A DNA stretch of 20,511 bases, from the NCBI GenBank assembly GCA_964614215.1, contig CAZTKP010000037.1:1-20511 (forward strand), written 5' to 3'. A program made the position numbers and the translations under genes. This document shows positions 1 through 6,766 of the stretch, piece by piece. Within the stretch, counting starts at the first letter, position 1. Each line of letters starts with the position of its first letter. This stretch comes from CAZTKP01 sp964614215. GTDB lineage: Bacteria; UBP6; UBA1177. The notes under the pieces were generated by a model. That model worked only from the letters and a program-made list of their open reading frames with translations, searched no databases and was not told the origin of the DNA.

Positions 1-926
1 TCATAAGGCATGTAGACGACTTTGTTATCTTTTCCGGAAGTCATTTCTGAAAGGGTTTTTACATATTTCAGAGCAATAAGGTAATGAGCGGGATCCATCT
101 TGGTGCCCTGGATAACGTCAGAAACAAGCTTAATGGCTTCTGATTCCGCCTGAGCAACTCTGATCCTTGCCTGAGCTTCACCCTCTGCCTTGAGTATCTC
201 AGCTTCCTTATGACCTTCAGCGTAGTTTATGTTCTTTCTCTTTTCACCTTCAGACTCAAGAATAGCGGCCTGTTTTTCACCTTCAGCGGTAAGAATGGCG
301 GCTCTTTTGTCTCTTTCAGCTCTCATCTGTTTTTCCATCGCATCTTTAATGTCCTGCGGAGGATTGATGTCCTGGATCTCAACTCTGTTGACTTTGACTC
401 CCCATTTATCGGTAGCCTCATCAAGAATAAGGGTCATCTTTGAGTTTATTTCATCTCTGCTTGAAAGAGTCTGGTCAAGGTCCATGTCACCGATGATGTT
501 TCTGAGAGTGGTTTTTGCGAGTTTTTCTATGGCATCGGGAAGGTTTGATATTTCGTAGACTGCCTTGTAGGGATTGGTGATCTGATAGTAGAGGATAGCA
601 TCGATCTCGATCACAACATTATCTTTTGTGATAACGTTCTGTCTCGGAAAGTCATGCACAGCTTCTCTAAGATCAATGAGCTTCACCTTTGATGTGACAG
701 ATATTTTTCTTCCGTCATACATCTTTCTGGTCTTTTTCATGTCGATCTCTCTAGGCTGATCCAGAAACGGTAAAATAAGATTGAATCCGCTTTCCAGGGT
801 TTTATTGTAACGACCGAGGCGTTCAATAACTATAACTGATGCCTGAGGGACAATTTTTACTCCCCAGATAATCATTACAATGACAAATACAACGGCAACT
901 CCGAAAATTAATGTAACTCCTGCCAT
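1..926 (-). CDS. SPFH/prohibitin-domain membrane protein, QmcA/stomatin-like (3' end outside window)
   Basis: This is a partial gene: 308 codons are visible and the stop lies beyond base 1. The start ATG (926-924) is preceded at 5 bases by a perfect AGGAGG (932-937 on the complement). The protein has one N-terminal membrane segment (about residues 4-22). An SPFH core follows (about 24-190), with the family-typical VIERLGRY near residue 33 and QNVITKDNV near 96. After it comes a long Glu/Ala-rich coiled coil (about 195-268) with repeated AEGE/SEGE units, typical of the YbbK/QmcA branch. Family knowledge: such proteins oligomerise at the inner membrane into scaffolds that organise microdomains and FtsH-type proteolysis. 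The upstream NfeD-like gene is 20 bases away, and NfeD-SPFH pairing is a well-known conserved arrangement. The C-terminus cannot be judged. Confidence 0.93.
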   Translation of the reverse strand, partial: MAGVTLIFGVAVVFVIVMIIWGVKIVPQASVIVIERLGRYNKTLESGFNLILPFLDQPREIDMKKTRKMYDGRKISVTSKVKLIDLREAVHDFPRQNVITKDNVVIEIDAILYYQITNPYKAVYEISNLPDAIEKLAKTTLRNIIGDMDLDQTLSSRDEINSKMTLILDEATDKWGVKVNRVEIQDINPPQDIKDAMEKQMRAERDKRAAILTAEGEKQAAILESEGEKRKNINYAEGHKEAEILKAEGEAQARIRVAQAESEAIKLVSDVIQGTKMDPAHYLIALKYVKTLSEMTSGKDNKVVYMPY

Positions 927-946
927 TTTTTCCTCCTGATAAAATA

Positions 947-1402
947 TTAATCGGCTTTTTTAATTATGACTGTCGCACCGTCTACTTCAATGATCTCTAC
1001 GAATTCATCAACTTCGACGATGGTATCTTCATTTTGGGGAACAGCTTTCCATATTTCTGAGCCGATCTTTACTCTTCCAGGCTCAGTTTTTCCGCTGATT
1101 TTCTCGGTAACCTTAACTTTTTTTCCAATTAATGCAGATACATTTGAAGGCGGTGCTTTCTCACTTTTATAGAGATACTTGATAATGACCGGTCTCAGAA
1201 ATATTCCACAGATTATAGAAGCCGTGGAAAAAACGCCGAGTTGCCAGTTGATGCTCATATCGAAAGCTGCAGGAATCGCAGCAACGATAGCGCCCAGCCC
1301 CAGTATCGCGATCCAGAAAGTCGGGATAAAGATCTCGAGAATAAAAAAGATAAATGCAAGAGTAACCCATATTATCCAGACATCAATTCCAAATACCTGC
1401 AT
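947..1402 (-). CDS. NfeD-like membrane protein (short form with OB-fold)
   Basis: A 151-residue protein with three predicted membrane segments (about residues 8-25, 30-47 and 53-71). They are followed by a soluble C-terminal domain (about 87-149) rich in beta-strand residues, matching the OB-fold of short NfeD proteins ('SALIGKKVKV', 'GRVKIGSEIWKA', 'VEVDEFVEIIEVDG'). The N-terminal ClpP-like serine protease of long NfeD proteins is absent, so this is the short NfeD1b-type form. The start ATG follows GAGAGGTG on the complement. It lies directly upstream of the SPFH gene and is probably co-transcribed with it. Family knowledge: NfeD and SPFH proteins interact in the membrane. The membrane-plus-OB architecture and the context make the assignment firm; the cellular role is less certain. 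Confidence 0.9.
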   Translation of the reverse strand: MQVFGIDVWIIWVTLAFIFFILEIFIPTFWIAILGLGAIVAAIPAAFDMSINWQLGVFSTASIICGIFLRPVIIKYLYKSEKAPPSNVSALIGKKVKVTEKISGKTEPGRVKIGSEIWKAVPQNEDTIVEVDEFVEIIEVDGATVIIKKAD

Positions 1403-1430
1403 AGTTTCACCTCTCTAGTTTGTGCCGGTC

Positions 1431-1458
1431 ATTTTATCACTATTGCGATTTTATTCAA
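1431..1458 (-). promoter_or_regulatory. Putative sigma70-type promoter for the NfeD-SPFH unit
   Basis: Read on the minus strand: TTGAAT (-35, 1453-1458), a 16-base spacer, then TAAAAT (-10, 1431-1436). The predicted start of transcription is near 1424, giving a leader of about 20 bases before the NfeD start. It suggests the NfeD-SPFH pair can be transcribed independently of the upstream gmk-rsh-dapA operon. Predicted from motif match only, in AT-rich DNA. Confidence 0.5.
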
Positions 1459-1471
1459 ATTATTTAACGAT

Positions 1472-2341
1472 TTAAATAAGTTCGTAATTTTTAAGGGTCT
1501 GTGTCAATTTCAGGATATTTTCCTCTTCCATCTTTGCAAGAGGTGGTCTGAAGTTGTCTTCACACAGATCCATGATCGAAAGTGATGTCTTGACGGGAAG
1601 GGGATTTGTTTCCATGAACATTGCGTAGTTAAGAGACGTTAAGGATGTCTGAATTTCCGCCGCTTTTACAAAATTACCTTCAAGTGCCGCATTTGTCATT
1701 GCCACCCCTAGCTCAGGCAGAATATTAGTGAAAACACTGATGACTCCTTTCCCGCCCATAGAAATAAAAGGCACAACTGTGAAATCATCGCCGGAAAGGA
1801 AATCGAACCTTTCATTTCCTATCAGATGAATGTAGTCGGCAAGGCGTTTCATATCTCCGCTTGCTTCTTTTACGGCGACTATCTTGTCAATATCGGCAAG
1901 TCTTGCAAGACACTCAGGGCTTACATTCAGACCTGTTCTTCCGGGAACGTTGTAGAGAACTATCTCGGCGCCGGTTTCCGCGATCTCACTGTAATGGCGG
2001 TAGAGTCCTTTGCAGGAAGGCTTGTTGTAATAGGGGGTCACAATGAGAACCTTCTTTACGCCTGTTTTTAATGCTGCTTCTGTCTGAGCAACGGAATCTG
2101 CAGTGTTGTTAGTTCCTGTTCCGGCCACTAACTCCATCTCCGGTACTACCTGCTTTACAAAACTGAAAAGCTGAACTTTTTCTTCAAGAGTCAGTGTGGC
2201 AGCTTCACCTGTGGTTCCGGCTGCGATAATTCCGGTTATTCCGGCTTCTTTCTGTTTTTTAAGAAGATTCTCAAGGGCATTGAAATCAATTTTTCCACTC
2301 TGGTCAAAAGGTGTGACGATAGCGGTGTATGTTCCTTTCAT
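1472..2341 (-). CDS. dapA: 4-hydroxy-tetrahydrodipicolinate synthase (DapA)
   Basis: Catalyses the aldol condensation of pyruvate with aspartate semialdehyde, the first committed step to diaminopimelate and lysine; cytoplasmic. At 289 residues it has the normal length for the (beta/alpha)8 family. Visible signatures are GTTGEAATL (42-50, with Thr43-Thr44), YYNKP (104-108), Tyr130 followed by VPGRTG (132-137, Arg135), and the Schiff-base lysine Lys158 in VAVKEASG. These match the E. coli catalytic residues Thr44, Tyr107, Tyr133, Arg138 and Lys161 in order and spacing. The start ATG is preceded by GGGAGGA at about 7 bases. It follows the rsh stop by 17 bases, so it is probably the last gene of the gmk-rsh-dapA operon. 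Its product feeds peptidoglycan crosslinking as well as lysine. Confidence 0.97.
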   Translation of the reverse strand: MKGTYTAIVTPFDQSGKIDFNALENLLKKQKEAGITGIIAAGTTGEAATLTLEEKVQLFSFVKQVVPEMELVAGTGTNNTADSVAQTEAALKTGVKKVLIVTPYYNKPSCKGLYRHYSEIAETGAEIVLYNVPGRTGLNVSPECLARLADIDKIVAVKEASGDMKRLADYIHLIGNERFDFLSGDDFTVVPFISMGGKGVISVFTNILPELGVAMTNAALEGNFVKAAEIQTSLTSLNYAMFMETNPLPVKTSLSIMDLCEDNFRPPLAKMEEENILKLTQTLKNYELI

Positions 2342-2358
2342 TACAATTCCTCCCGGGG

Positions 2359-4650
2359 CTAGAAGTCTATATTGTTTATCTTAAGCTCAATAATTGATTT
2401 GCTTTTCTTTAAATTTTTCTTGAGTATGTTAATTTGCCTGATATCCGAACCCTTTACAGTGACAAAAACATTTCCTGATTCTTCTATTGCATCTTCCGGA
2501 TTAAGGTGAAGGCTGGTGATATTAAAATCCATGGCGGAGAGTTCCTCGACTACTTCAAGTAAAGCTCCTTTATTGTTCTTTAATCTTATGATGAATTCAA
2601 TGTGATACTGAGAGAATTCGTACCAGTAGACATCATTTTCGATTCTTTCAGGATCAGCTGCCTTTAAGAAGTTGCAGCTGGCCTTATGCAGAATGTATCC
2701 TCTGGTCGGGGAAATGTAGGCCGCCACAGTGTCCCCTTCGGAAGGCATGCAGCAGTTTGCTATGCGATAGTCCTTGATCTCGCCGATGCTTTTAATAAAG
2801 ATCGATTTTGTTCCGGGCAGATTTTTATCACTTTTCTTTTCTTTTCTGGCCGCAAAGAGCGGACCGACCCTTTTGGGAAAAGCCTCGATAAGTTTCTGTA
2901 TTTCCTCTTTACTGAAAAAGGAGTTTATAACCCTTCTCAGTTTTATTTCTCCAAGAGCAAGTTTTGAGAAAAACAGGTTTTCCTGATTCCTTTTGGGTAT
3001 CGAATATTTGTCGGCGAGCTTTTTAAATCCCTGCTGGTTCTTAATATCTTCGTATTCCCGCAGTCTGTTCTGCGAAACAAAAAGAGGCTTTAAGATATTA
3101 CGACCGTTCTGCTCATTGATCTTTTTCTCTTTTCTTTTGAGGAATCTTCTGATGTACTGTCTGGCTTTTGCCGTTTTAACAAAGTTAAGCCAGTCTTTAC
3201 GGGGAGTCTGATTCTTTGATGTTTCGATCTGGACGGCATCCTTGCTGCTTAGTTTATAGTAGATCGGAACCTTTTTTCCGTTGACCGATCCACCTATGCA
3301 TCTGTCTCCGAGATCTCCGTGAACGGCGTATGCAAAATCAAGAAGAGTCGATCCTTCAGGAAGAGGATAGATATCTCCTTTGGGAGAAAAGATGGCTATA
3401 CTTGAAAGCGGCAGGGCATTTTCTATCCCATTCATGAAATCTATGGGATTTTCGGAGTCGTTCAGATCTCCAAGGACATTTTCCAGCCACTTGGCGACCT
3501 TGTCTTTAGATGAAACATCATTTTTGTAGGCCCAGTGAGAGGCGTTCCCTTCTCTGGCGATCTTATCCATCTTTTTTGTTCTGATCTGAACTTCAAGGAA
3601 AAATTCTTTATGTCTGACAACTGTGTGGATAGACATGTATCCATTCTCTTTGGGTCTGGAGATATAGTCCTTGAAATATTTGTTTACAATTGTAAATTCC
3701 GGATAACTGTGAATGGCTGCCATTGCAAGGTAGCATTCATCGTGGTTGTCTTCGTCTACTATAACTCTTACTCCGAGAATGTCGTGCAGACTTGAAGGTT
3801 CAAGTTGTTTTCTAATAGTTTTCTTATATATGCTGTAGTAGGACTTCACCCTCCCATAGATCTCATAGATGTCATTTGACAGTTCCGGTGATTTAGCTTC
3901 TATAGCATCCGACACTTTCTCGATAAGATTGTTTATAGTTTCCTCAACGTTTGGAAAGCGTGAATGAATAAAATCATCTATTCTGTCCCATTCTTCTTTC
4001 ATGGCGAAGTAGAACGAGAGAGCTTCCAGTTCCTCTTTTAACCAGTAAACGCCTAGACGATGTGCAAGGGGAGCGTAGAATCTCAGAGTTTCATTTGCTA
4101 TACGGACCTGTTTTTCAGGCTGCATAGCATCCAGTGTCATCATATTGTGAAGTCTGTCAAACAGTTTGATCAGAATTATTCTGGTATCATCCTTGGCGAA
4201 TGTTATGAGCTTTTTGAAGGCTATAGCCTGCTTTTCTTCCTTGCCGAGTTTCAACTCGGTAAGTTTCGTTACACCGTCAACGAGGTTGGCAACTGTCTCT
4301 CCGAACATTTCCGATATTTCTATGACAGTTGTCGTGGTGTCTTCGACAGTGTCATGGAGAAGTCCGGCTATGATACAGTCTGAATCCATTCCCATTTCAG
4401 CAAGGAAATAGGCTACAGTATTAGGATGAACAATGTACGGTTCACCACTTTTTCTCACAACTCCTTCATGGGCGGATGCGGAAAGTGCGATCGCCTGCTG
4501 AATTCTTTCAAGCGATGTTTCAAGGTTTTCGGAAGACCCGGATTTATAATTTCTGGTAACCGCATCTATTATATTATCAGGCCGGACTCTTCCTTTTGTC
4601 TTTATGTAAGGGTCGCGTCTGAGGATTGTTCTTAATAATTTTTTATCCAT
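2359..4650 (-). CDS. rsh: Bifunctional (p)ppGpp synthetase/hydrolase, RelA/SpoT homologue (Rsh)
   Basis: A long RSH protein (763 residues) that makes and degrades the stringent-response alarmone. The domain order is complete. The HD hydrolase has His75, His99-Asp100, Glu103-Asp104 and the DRLHN motif at 165-169, i.e. all expected metal and catalytic residues. The synthetase spans about 262-375, with YGRVKSYYSIYKK, Asp290 in LHDILGVRV, KDYISRPKENGY and Glu353 in EVQIRT. A TGS domain (about 418-478), a linker with Cys633-Cys634 and a C-terminal ACT domain (about 682-755) follow. Both activities therefore look intact. At the position that reads RxKD in bifunctional enzymes and ExDD in RelA-type enzymes this protein has Tyr-Phe-Lys-Asp (325-328). 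The ATG overlaps the end of gmk by 8 bases with no clear ribosome site, suggesting coupled translation. Confidence 0.96.
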   Translation of the reverse strand: MDKKLLRTILRRDPYIKTKGRVRPDNIIDAVTRNYKSGSSENLETSLERIQQAIALSASAHEGVVRKSGEPYIVHPNTVAYFLAEMGMDSDCIIAGLLHDTVEDTTTTVIEISEMFGETVANLVDGVTKLTELKLGKEEKQAIAFKKLITFAKDDTRIILIKLFDRLHNMMTLDAMQPEKQVRIANETLRFYAPLAHRLGVYWLKEELEALSFYFAMKEEWDRIDDFIHSRFPNVEETINNLIEKVSDAIEAKSPELSNDIYEIYGRVKSYYSIYKKTIRKQLEPSSLHDILGVRVIVDEDNHDECYLAMAAIHSYPEFTIVNKYFKDYISRPKENGYMSIHTVVRHKEFFLEVQIRTKKMDKIAREGNASHWAYKNDVSSKDKVAKWLENVLGDLNDSENPIDFMNGIENALPLSSIAIFSPKGDIYPLPEGSTLLDFAYAVHGDLGDRCIGGSVNGKKVPIYYKLSSKDAVQIETSKNQTPRKDWLNFVKTAKARQYIRRFLKRKEKKINEQNGRNILKPLFVSQNRLREYEDIKNQQGFKKLADKYSIPKRNQENLFFSKLALGEIKLRRVINSFFSKEEIQKLIEAFPKRVGPLFAARKEKKSDKNLPGTKSIFIKSIGEIKDYRIANCCMPSEGDTVAAYISPTRGYILHKASCNFLKAADPERIENDVYWYEFSQYHIEFIIRLKNNKGALLEVVEELSAMDFNITSLHLNPEDAIEESGNVFVTVKGSDIRQINILKKNLKKSKSIIELKINNIDF

Positions 4651-5287
4651 TTTCAGTGAAGTTTTTAAGAGTTTTCAAATTTCCAAGTGCGGTAGCTTCG
4701 GTGTAGCTTTTTATTATACACTTAAGCAGTTCAGTAGCTTTTTCGACATCGTCATTCACAATGATGTGGTCGTAATGTTTATAGAAAGCTATCTCTTTCC
4801 TGGCGTTTTCCATTCTTGCACGAACTATTTTATCATTGTCCGTAGCTCTGCCTCGAAGTCTTTTTTCAAGCTCATTTATTGACGGCGGCAGAACAAATAT
4901 CAGGACGGACTCATCTTTAAAAACCTCCCCTATATTCAGAGCTCCCTGGTAATCAATATCGCAGATGACATGATGTCCGTTCTCAATGTTCTTTTTTATA
5001 GGATCTATGGGCGTTCCGTAGTAATTACCGTGTACTAATGCCCACTCTGCAAAAAGTCCGGCCTCTTTTTTCTGATCGAATTCTTCTTCTGAAAGGAAAA
5101 AGTAATCTTTTCCGTCGACTTCATTCGGTCTGGGCTCTCTGGTCGTGCAGGATACAGATTCCACAAGAAAACTGAACTCACGGGTTATATGGTTTACTAA
5201 AGTGGTCTTCCCCGCCCCGGAAGGAGCTGAAAGGACAAAGATCCTGCCATGCATAGTCGTATCATTTTTAATCAAAACAGGCTCCAT
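4643..5287 (-). CDS. gmk: Guanylate kinase
   Basis: Phosphorylates GMP to GDP with ATP; cytoplasmic nucleotide metabolism. The P-loop reads SAPSGAGKTT (20-29), like E. coli Gmk. It is followed by the GMP-binding SCTTREPRPNEVDGKDYFF segment (46-64), the CDIDYQGA strand, and the lid-region RGRATDNDKI with the downstream RARMENARKE helix. At 214 residues it is close to the usual 205-210. The start used has no obvious Shine-Dalgarno sequence; Met12 is a possible alternative and would still leave the P-loop intact. It is the first gene of the operon, directly behind a strong predicted promoter. Its stop codon lies inside the start of rsh, so GDP supply and (p)ppGpp synthesis are genetically coupled. 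rpoZ, often found between gmk and spoT in proteobacteria, is absent here. Confidence 0.96.
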   Translation of the reverse strand: MEPVLIKNDTTMHGRIFVLSAPSGAGKTTLVNHITREFSFLVESVSCTTREPRPNEVDGKDYFFLSEEEFDQKKEAGLFAEWALVHGNYYGTPIDPIKKNIENGHHVICDIDYQGALNIGEVFKDESVLIFVLPPSINELEKRLRGRATDNDKIVRARMENARKEIAFYKHYDHIIVNDDVEKATELLKCIIKSYTEATALGNLKTLKNFTENG

Positions 5288-5314
5288 AAAACAGCATGAT
5301 CAAATTATCATGGA

Positions 5315-5343
5315 ATTATAAAGTATTTTATCTCCTATTTCAA
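5315..5343 (-). promoter_or_regulatory. Strong sigma70-type promoter for the gmk-rsh-dapA operon
   Basis: On the minus strand: TTGAAA (-35, 5338-5343), a spacer of exactly 17 bases, then a perfect TATAAT (-10, 5315-5320). Transcription would start near 5308, about 20 bases before the gmk ATG. This is the best promoter match in the window. Confidence 0.7.
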
Positions 5344-5377
5344 TATAACTTGATCTAAAAAGTAATCTATTATTATT

Positions 5378-6103
5378 TTAGCTGACGGTATCGTTAATAA
5401 ACCATTTGGCAGTCAGGTCTGAAGTTATTGTGTTTTCAAGCATCTTTCTATCTTCGTCCTTCATATCGATAAACTTGAGACCCAGTCCGAACATATCTCC
5501 ATCAGGCCTCATGTTAACCACCAGAACGACAGCTTCCACAACATGTTCCTTCCCCGGAAGCTTAAATGCAATTTCAAGGATACTGCCCGGCTCATGTTCT
5601 GCCGGGGTGATGACATAGATACCTCCGGAAGAAATATTCTCAGCAGGCAGATGAATGTGTTCATCTATCTCTTTGCTGACTATCCAGATCTTCATCGGAA
5701 CACGGTGATATTGTCTTTTATCGATCCATTTAGGAACTTTCACTTCCTTTTCTTTATCGTCGGAGAACCATGCTTCAACAATGAGGTTGTTAAGAGCTTC
5801 CTCAAATCTTCTGTAGTCTTCCGGTGCGATCTCTTCAATTGTGCAGTGGAGGTAGTGGATGGAGTTCTTAACAGATACTCTTATAACTCTGACCTTACAT
5901 TTAACGGGTTTTTTCAGCCGGGATTCCCGTATTGAGAAGTCAATATCAAAAACGGCATTCTTTTTTAAAGGAAGACGGCAGACAATATTTATTCCACCCA
6001 GACTGATGTCACCTGATATACTGTAATAGATATCATTTTCCTGAAAAATCCTGATAACTGCTTTAGCCCGAACTCTGTTGTGTGTTCTTCTTTCTTCGCC
6101 CAC
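5378..6103 (-). CDS. Tandem PilZ-domain protein (probable c-di-GMP receptor)
   Basis: A 241-residue soluble protein with two PilZ domains. The first (about 4-110) carries RTHNR (6-10, matching RxxxR) and DISLGG (32-37, matching D/NxSxxG). The second (about 128-228) carries RQYHR (130-134) and NISSGG (156-161). Both domains keep the residues that bind cyclic di-GMP in the family, so both could bind ligand. There is no catalytic or output domain, so it probably acts by protein-protein contact; the partner is not evident from the neighbours. The start is a GTG at 6103 with AAAGAGA upstream; the nearby ATG six to eight bases upstream is out of frame. It is divergent from the receiver-domain gene and appears to be monocistronic. 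Confidence 0.88.
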   Translation of the reverse strand: MGEERRTHNRVRAKAVIRIFQENDIYYSISGDISLGGINIVCRLPLKKNAVFDIDFSIRESRLKKPVKCKVRVIRVSVKNSIHYLHCTIEEIAPEDYRRFEEALNNLIVEAWFSDDKEKEVKVPKWIDKRQYHRVPMKIWIVSKEIDEHIHLPAENISSGGIYVITPAEHEPGSILEIAFKLPGKEHVVEAVVLVVNMRPDGDMFGLGLKFIDMKDEDRKMLENTITSDLTAKWFINDTVS

Positions 6104-6127
6104 AGATCATCTCTTTAAGTATCGTTG

Positions 6128-6146
6128 ACAGTATTTTACAGTATTT
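6128..6146. repeat. 9-base direct repeat with 10-base period over the PilZ promoter
   Basis: ACAGTATTT occurs at 6128-6136 and again at 6138-6146, a period of 10 bases (about one helical turn). The two copies flank and partly cover the predicted -10 box of the PilZ gene (6133-6138), which is where a repressor site would sit. Operator function is inferred; the repeat itself is plainly visible. Confidence 0.55.
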
Positions 6147-6161
6147 CAGGCTTTCTGTCTA
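6133..6161 (-). promoter_or_regulatory. Putative sigma70-type promoter for the tandem-PilZ gene
   Basis: On the minus strand: TAGACA (-35, 6156-6161), 17-base spacer, TAAAAT (-10, 6133-6138). Five of six bases match consensus in each box. The predicted start of transcription is near 6126, about 23 bases ahead of the GTG start. Confidence 0.55.
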
Positions 6162-6206
6162 AAAAAAAGCATCTTTTAGCGTAAATTATACTTGGAATCT
6201 TCAAAC

Positions 6207-6235
6207 TTGTGTTTTTCTTAAAAAAATTGTAAAAT
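6207..6235 (+). promoter_or_regulatory. Putative promoter for the receiver-domain gene
   Basis: TTGTGT (6207-6212), 17-base spacer, TAAAAT (6230-6235), predicted transcription start near 6242. The -35 box is only a partial match (TTG conserved), so this is weaker than the facing PilZ promoter 45 bases away. Confidence 0.4.
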
Positions 6236-6259
6236 TAAAAGTAGCATCGGAGCAAAATA

Positions 6260-6673
6260 ATGACCGAAAATAGAGTAAAAAAGGACATGAGCCTGAACGG
6301 TTTAAAAATTCTTATTGCCGAGGATGATGAAATAAACAGGATCGTTGTAAAAAAGATACTTGAAAACAAAGGTGTGGAAGTTATTTGTGTCTCTGATGGA
6401 TATTTTGCATTGAAAGCATATGAAAGCAACGATGATATAGATCTTGTCCTGATGGATATCCAGCTGCCCGGGATGGATGGGATCCAGACAACCGCAAAAA
6501 TAAGAGAGATCCAGAAAGTTAAGAATAAAAGGATTCCTGTCATTGCGTTAACAGCCTATGTAATGGATGGAAACAGAGACTATTTTCTGTCAATGGGGCT
6601 CGATGATTATTCCACCAAACCCATAAATATCGAGCACCTTGTGAAGATCATTCTTAAGCATGTGAAGGTCTAG
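6260..6673 (+). CDS. Stand-alone response-regulator receiver (CheY-like) protein
   Basis: A 137-residue protein consisting only of a receiver domain. Visible elements are the acidic pocket Glu21-Asp22-Asp23, the phospho-acceptor Asp66 in VLMDIQLPGMDG, the switch Thr98 in ALTAY, and Lys120 in TKPIN. There is no DNA-binding or enzymatic output domain. The closest relatives by feel are the single receivers and the receiver modules of hybrid histidine kinases (AEDDEINR start). No histidine kinase is in the window, so the partner is unknown. CGGAG (6248-6252) lies 7 bases before the chosen ATG; an internal ATG at Met10 preceded by AAAGGA is a credible alternative. The divergent partner is a tandem PilZ protein, so both are signalling components. 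Confidence 0.92.
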   Translation: MTENRVKKDMSLNGLKILIAEDDEINRIVVKKILENKGVEVICVSDGYFALKAYESNDDIDLVLMDIQLPGMDGIQTTAKIREIQKVKNKRIPVIALTAYVMDGNRDYFLSMGLDDYSTKPINIEHLVKIILKHVKV

Positions 6674-6766
6674 TGCAGATATAATAACTCTCTCAAAAAT
6701 TTCCTTTAAATTTAATTTGTAAAATGTATAGTAATACCAGATTGTGTTTTCTGGAGGAAAGAACTT

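Noticed and set aside
229..558. Plus-strand open frame of 109 codons over the SPFH gene
   Set aside because: It is the complement of the well-supported SPFH coding sequence and has no recognisable product.
1460..1479. Perfect 8-base inverted repeat (TTATTTAA-CGAT-TTAAATAA) across the dapA stop as a terminator
   Set aside because: The stem is made only of A and T and no T-run follows in the required place, so it would be a poor intrinsic terminator; it overlaps the -35 side of the NfeD promoter region.
6674..6766. Promoter for the ankyrin gene (TATAGT at 6727-6732)
   Set aside because: A -10-like box is present but no acceptable -35 lies at 16-18 bases; the gene may be read through from the receiver gene.
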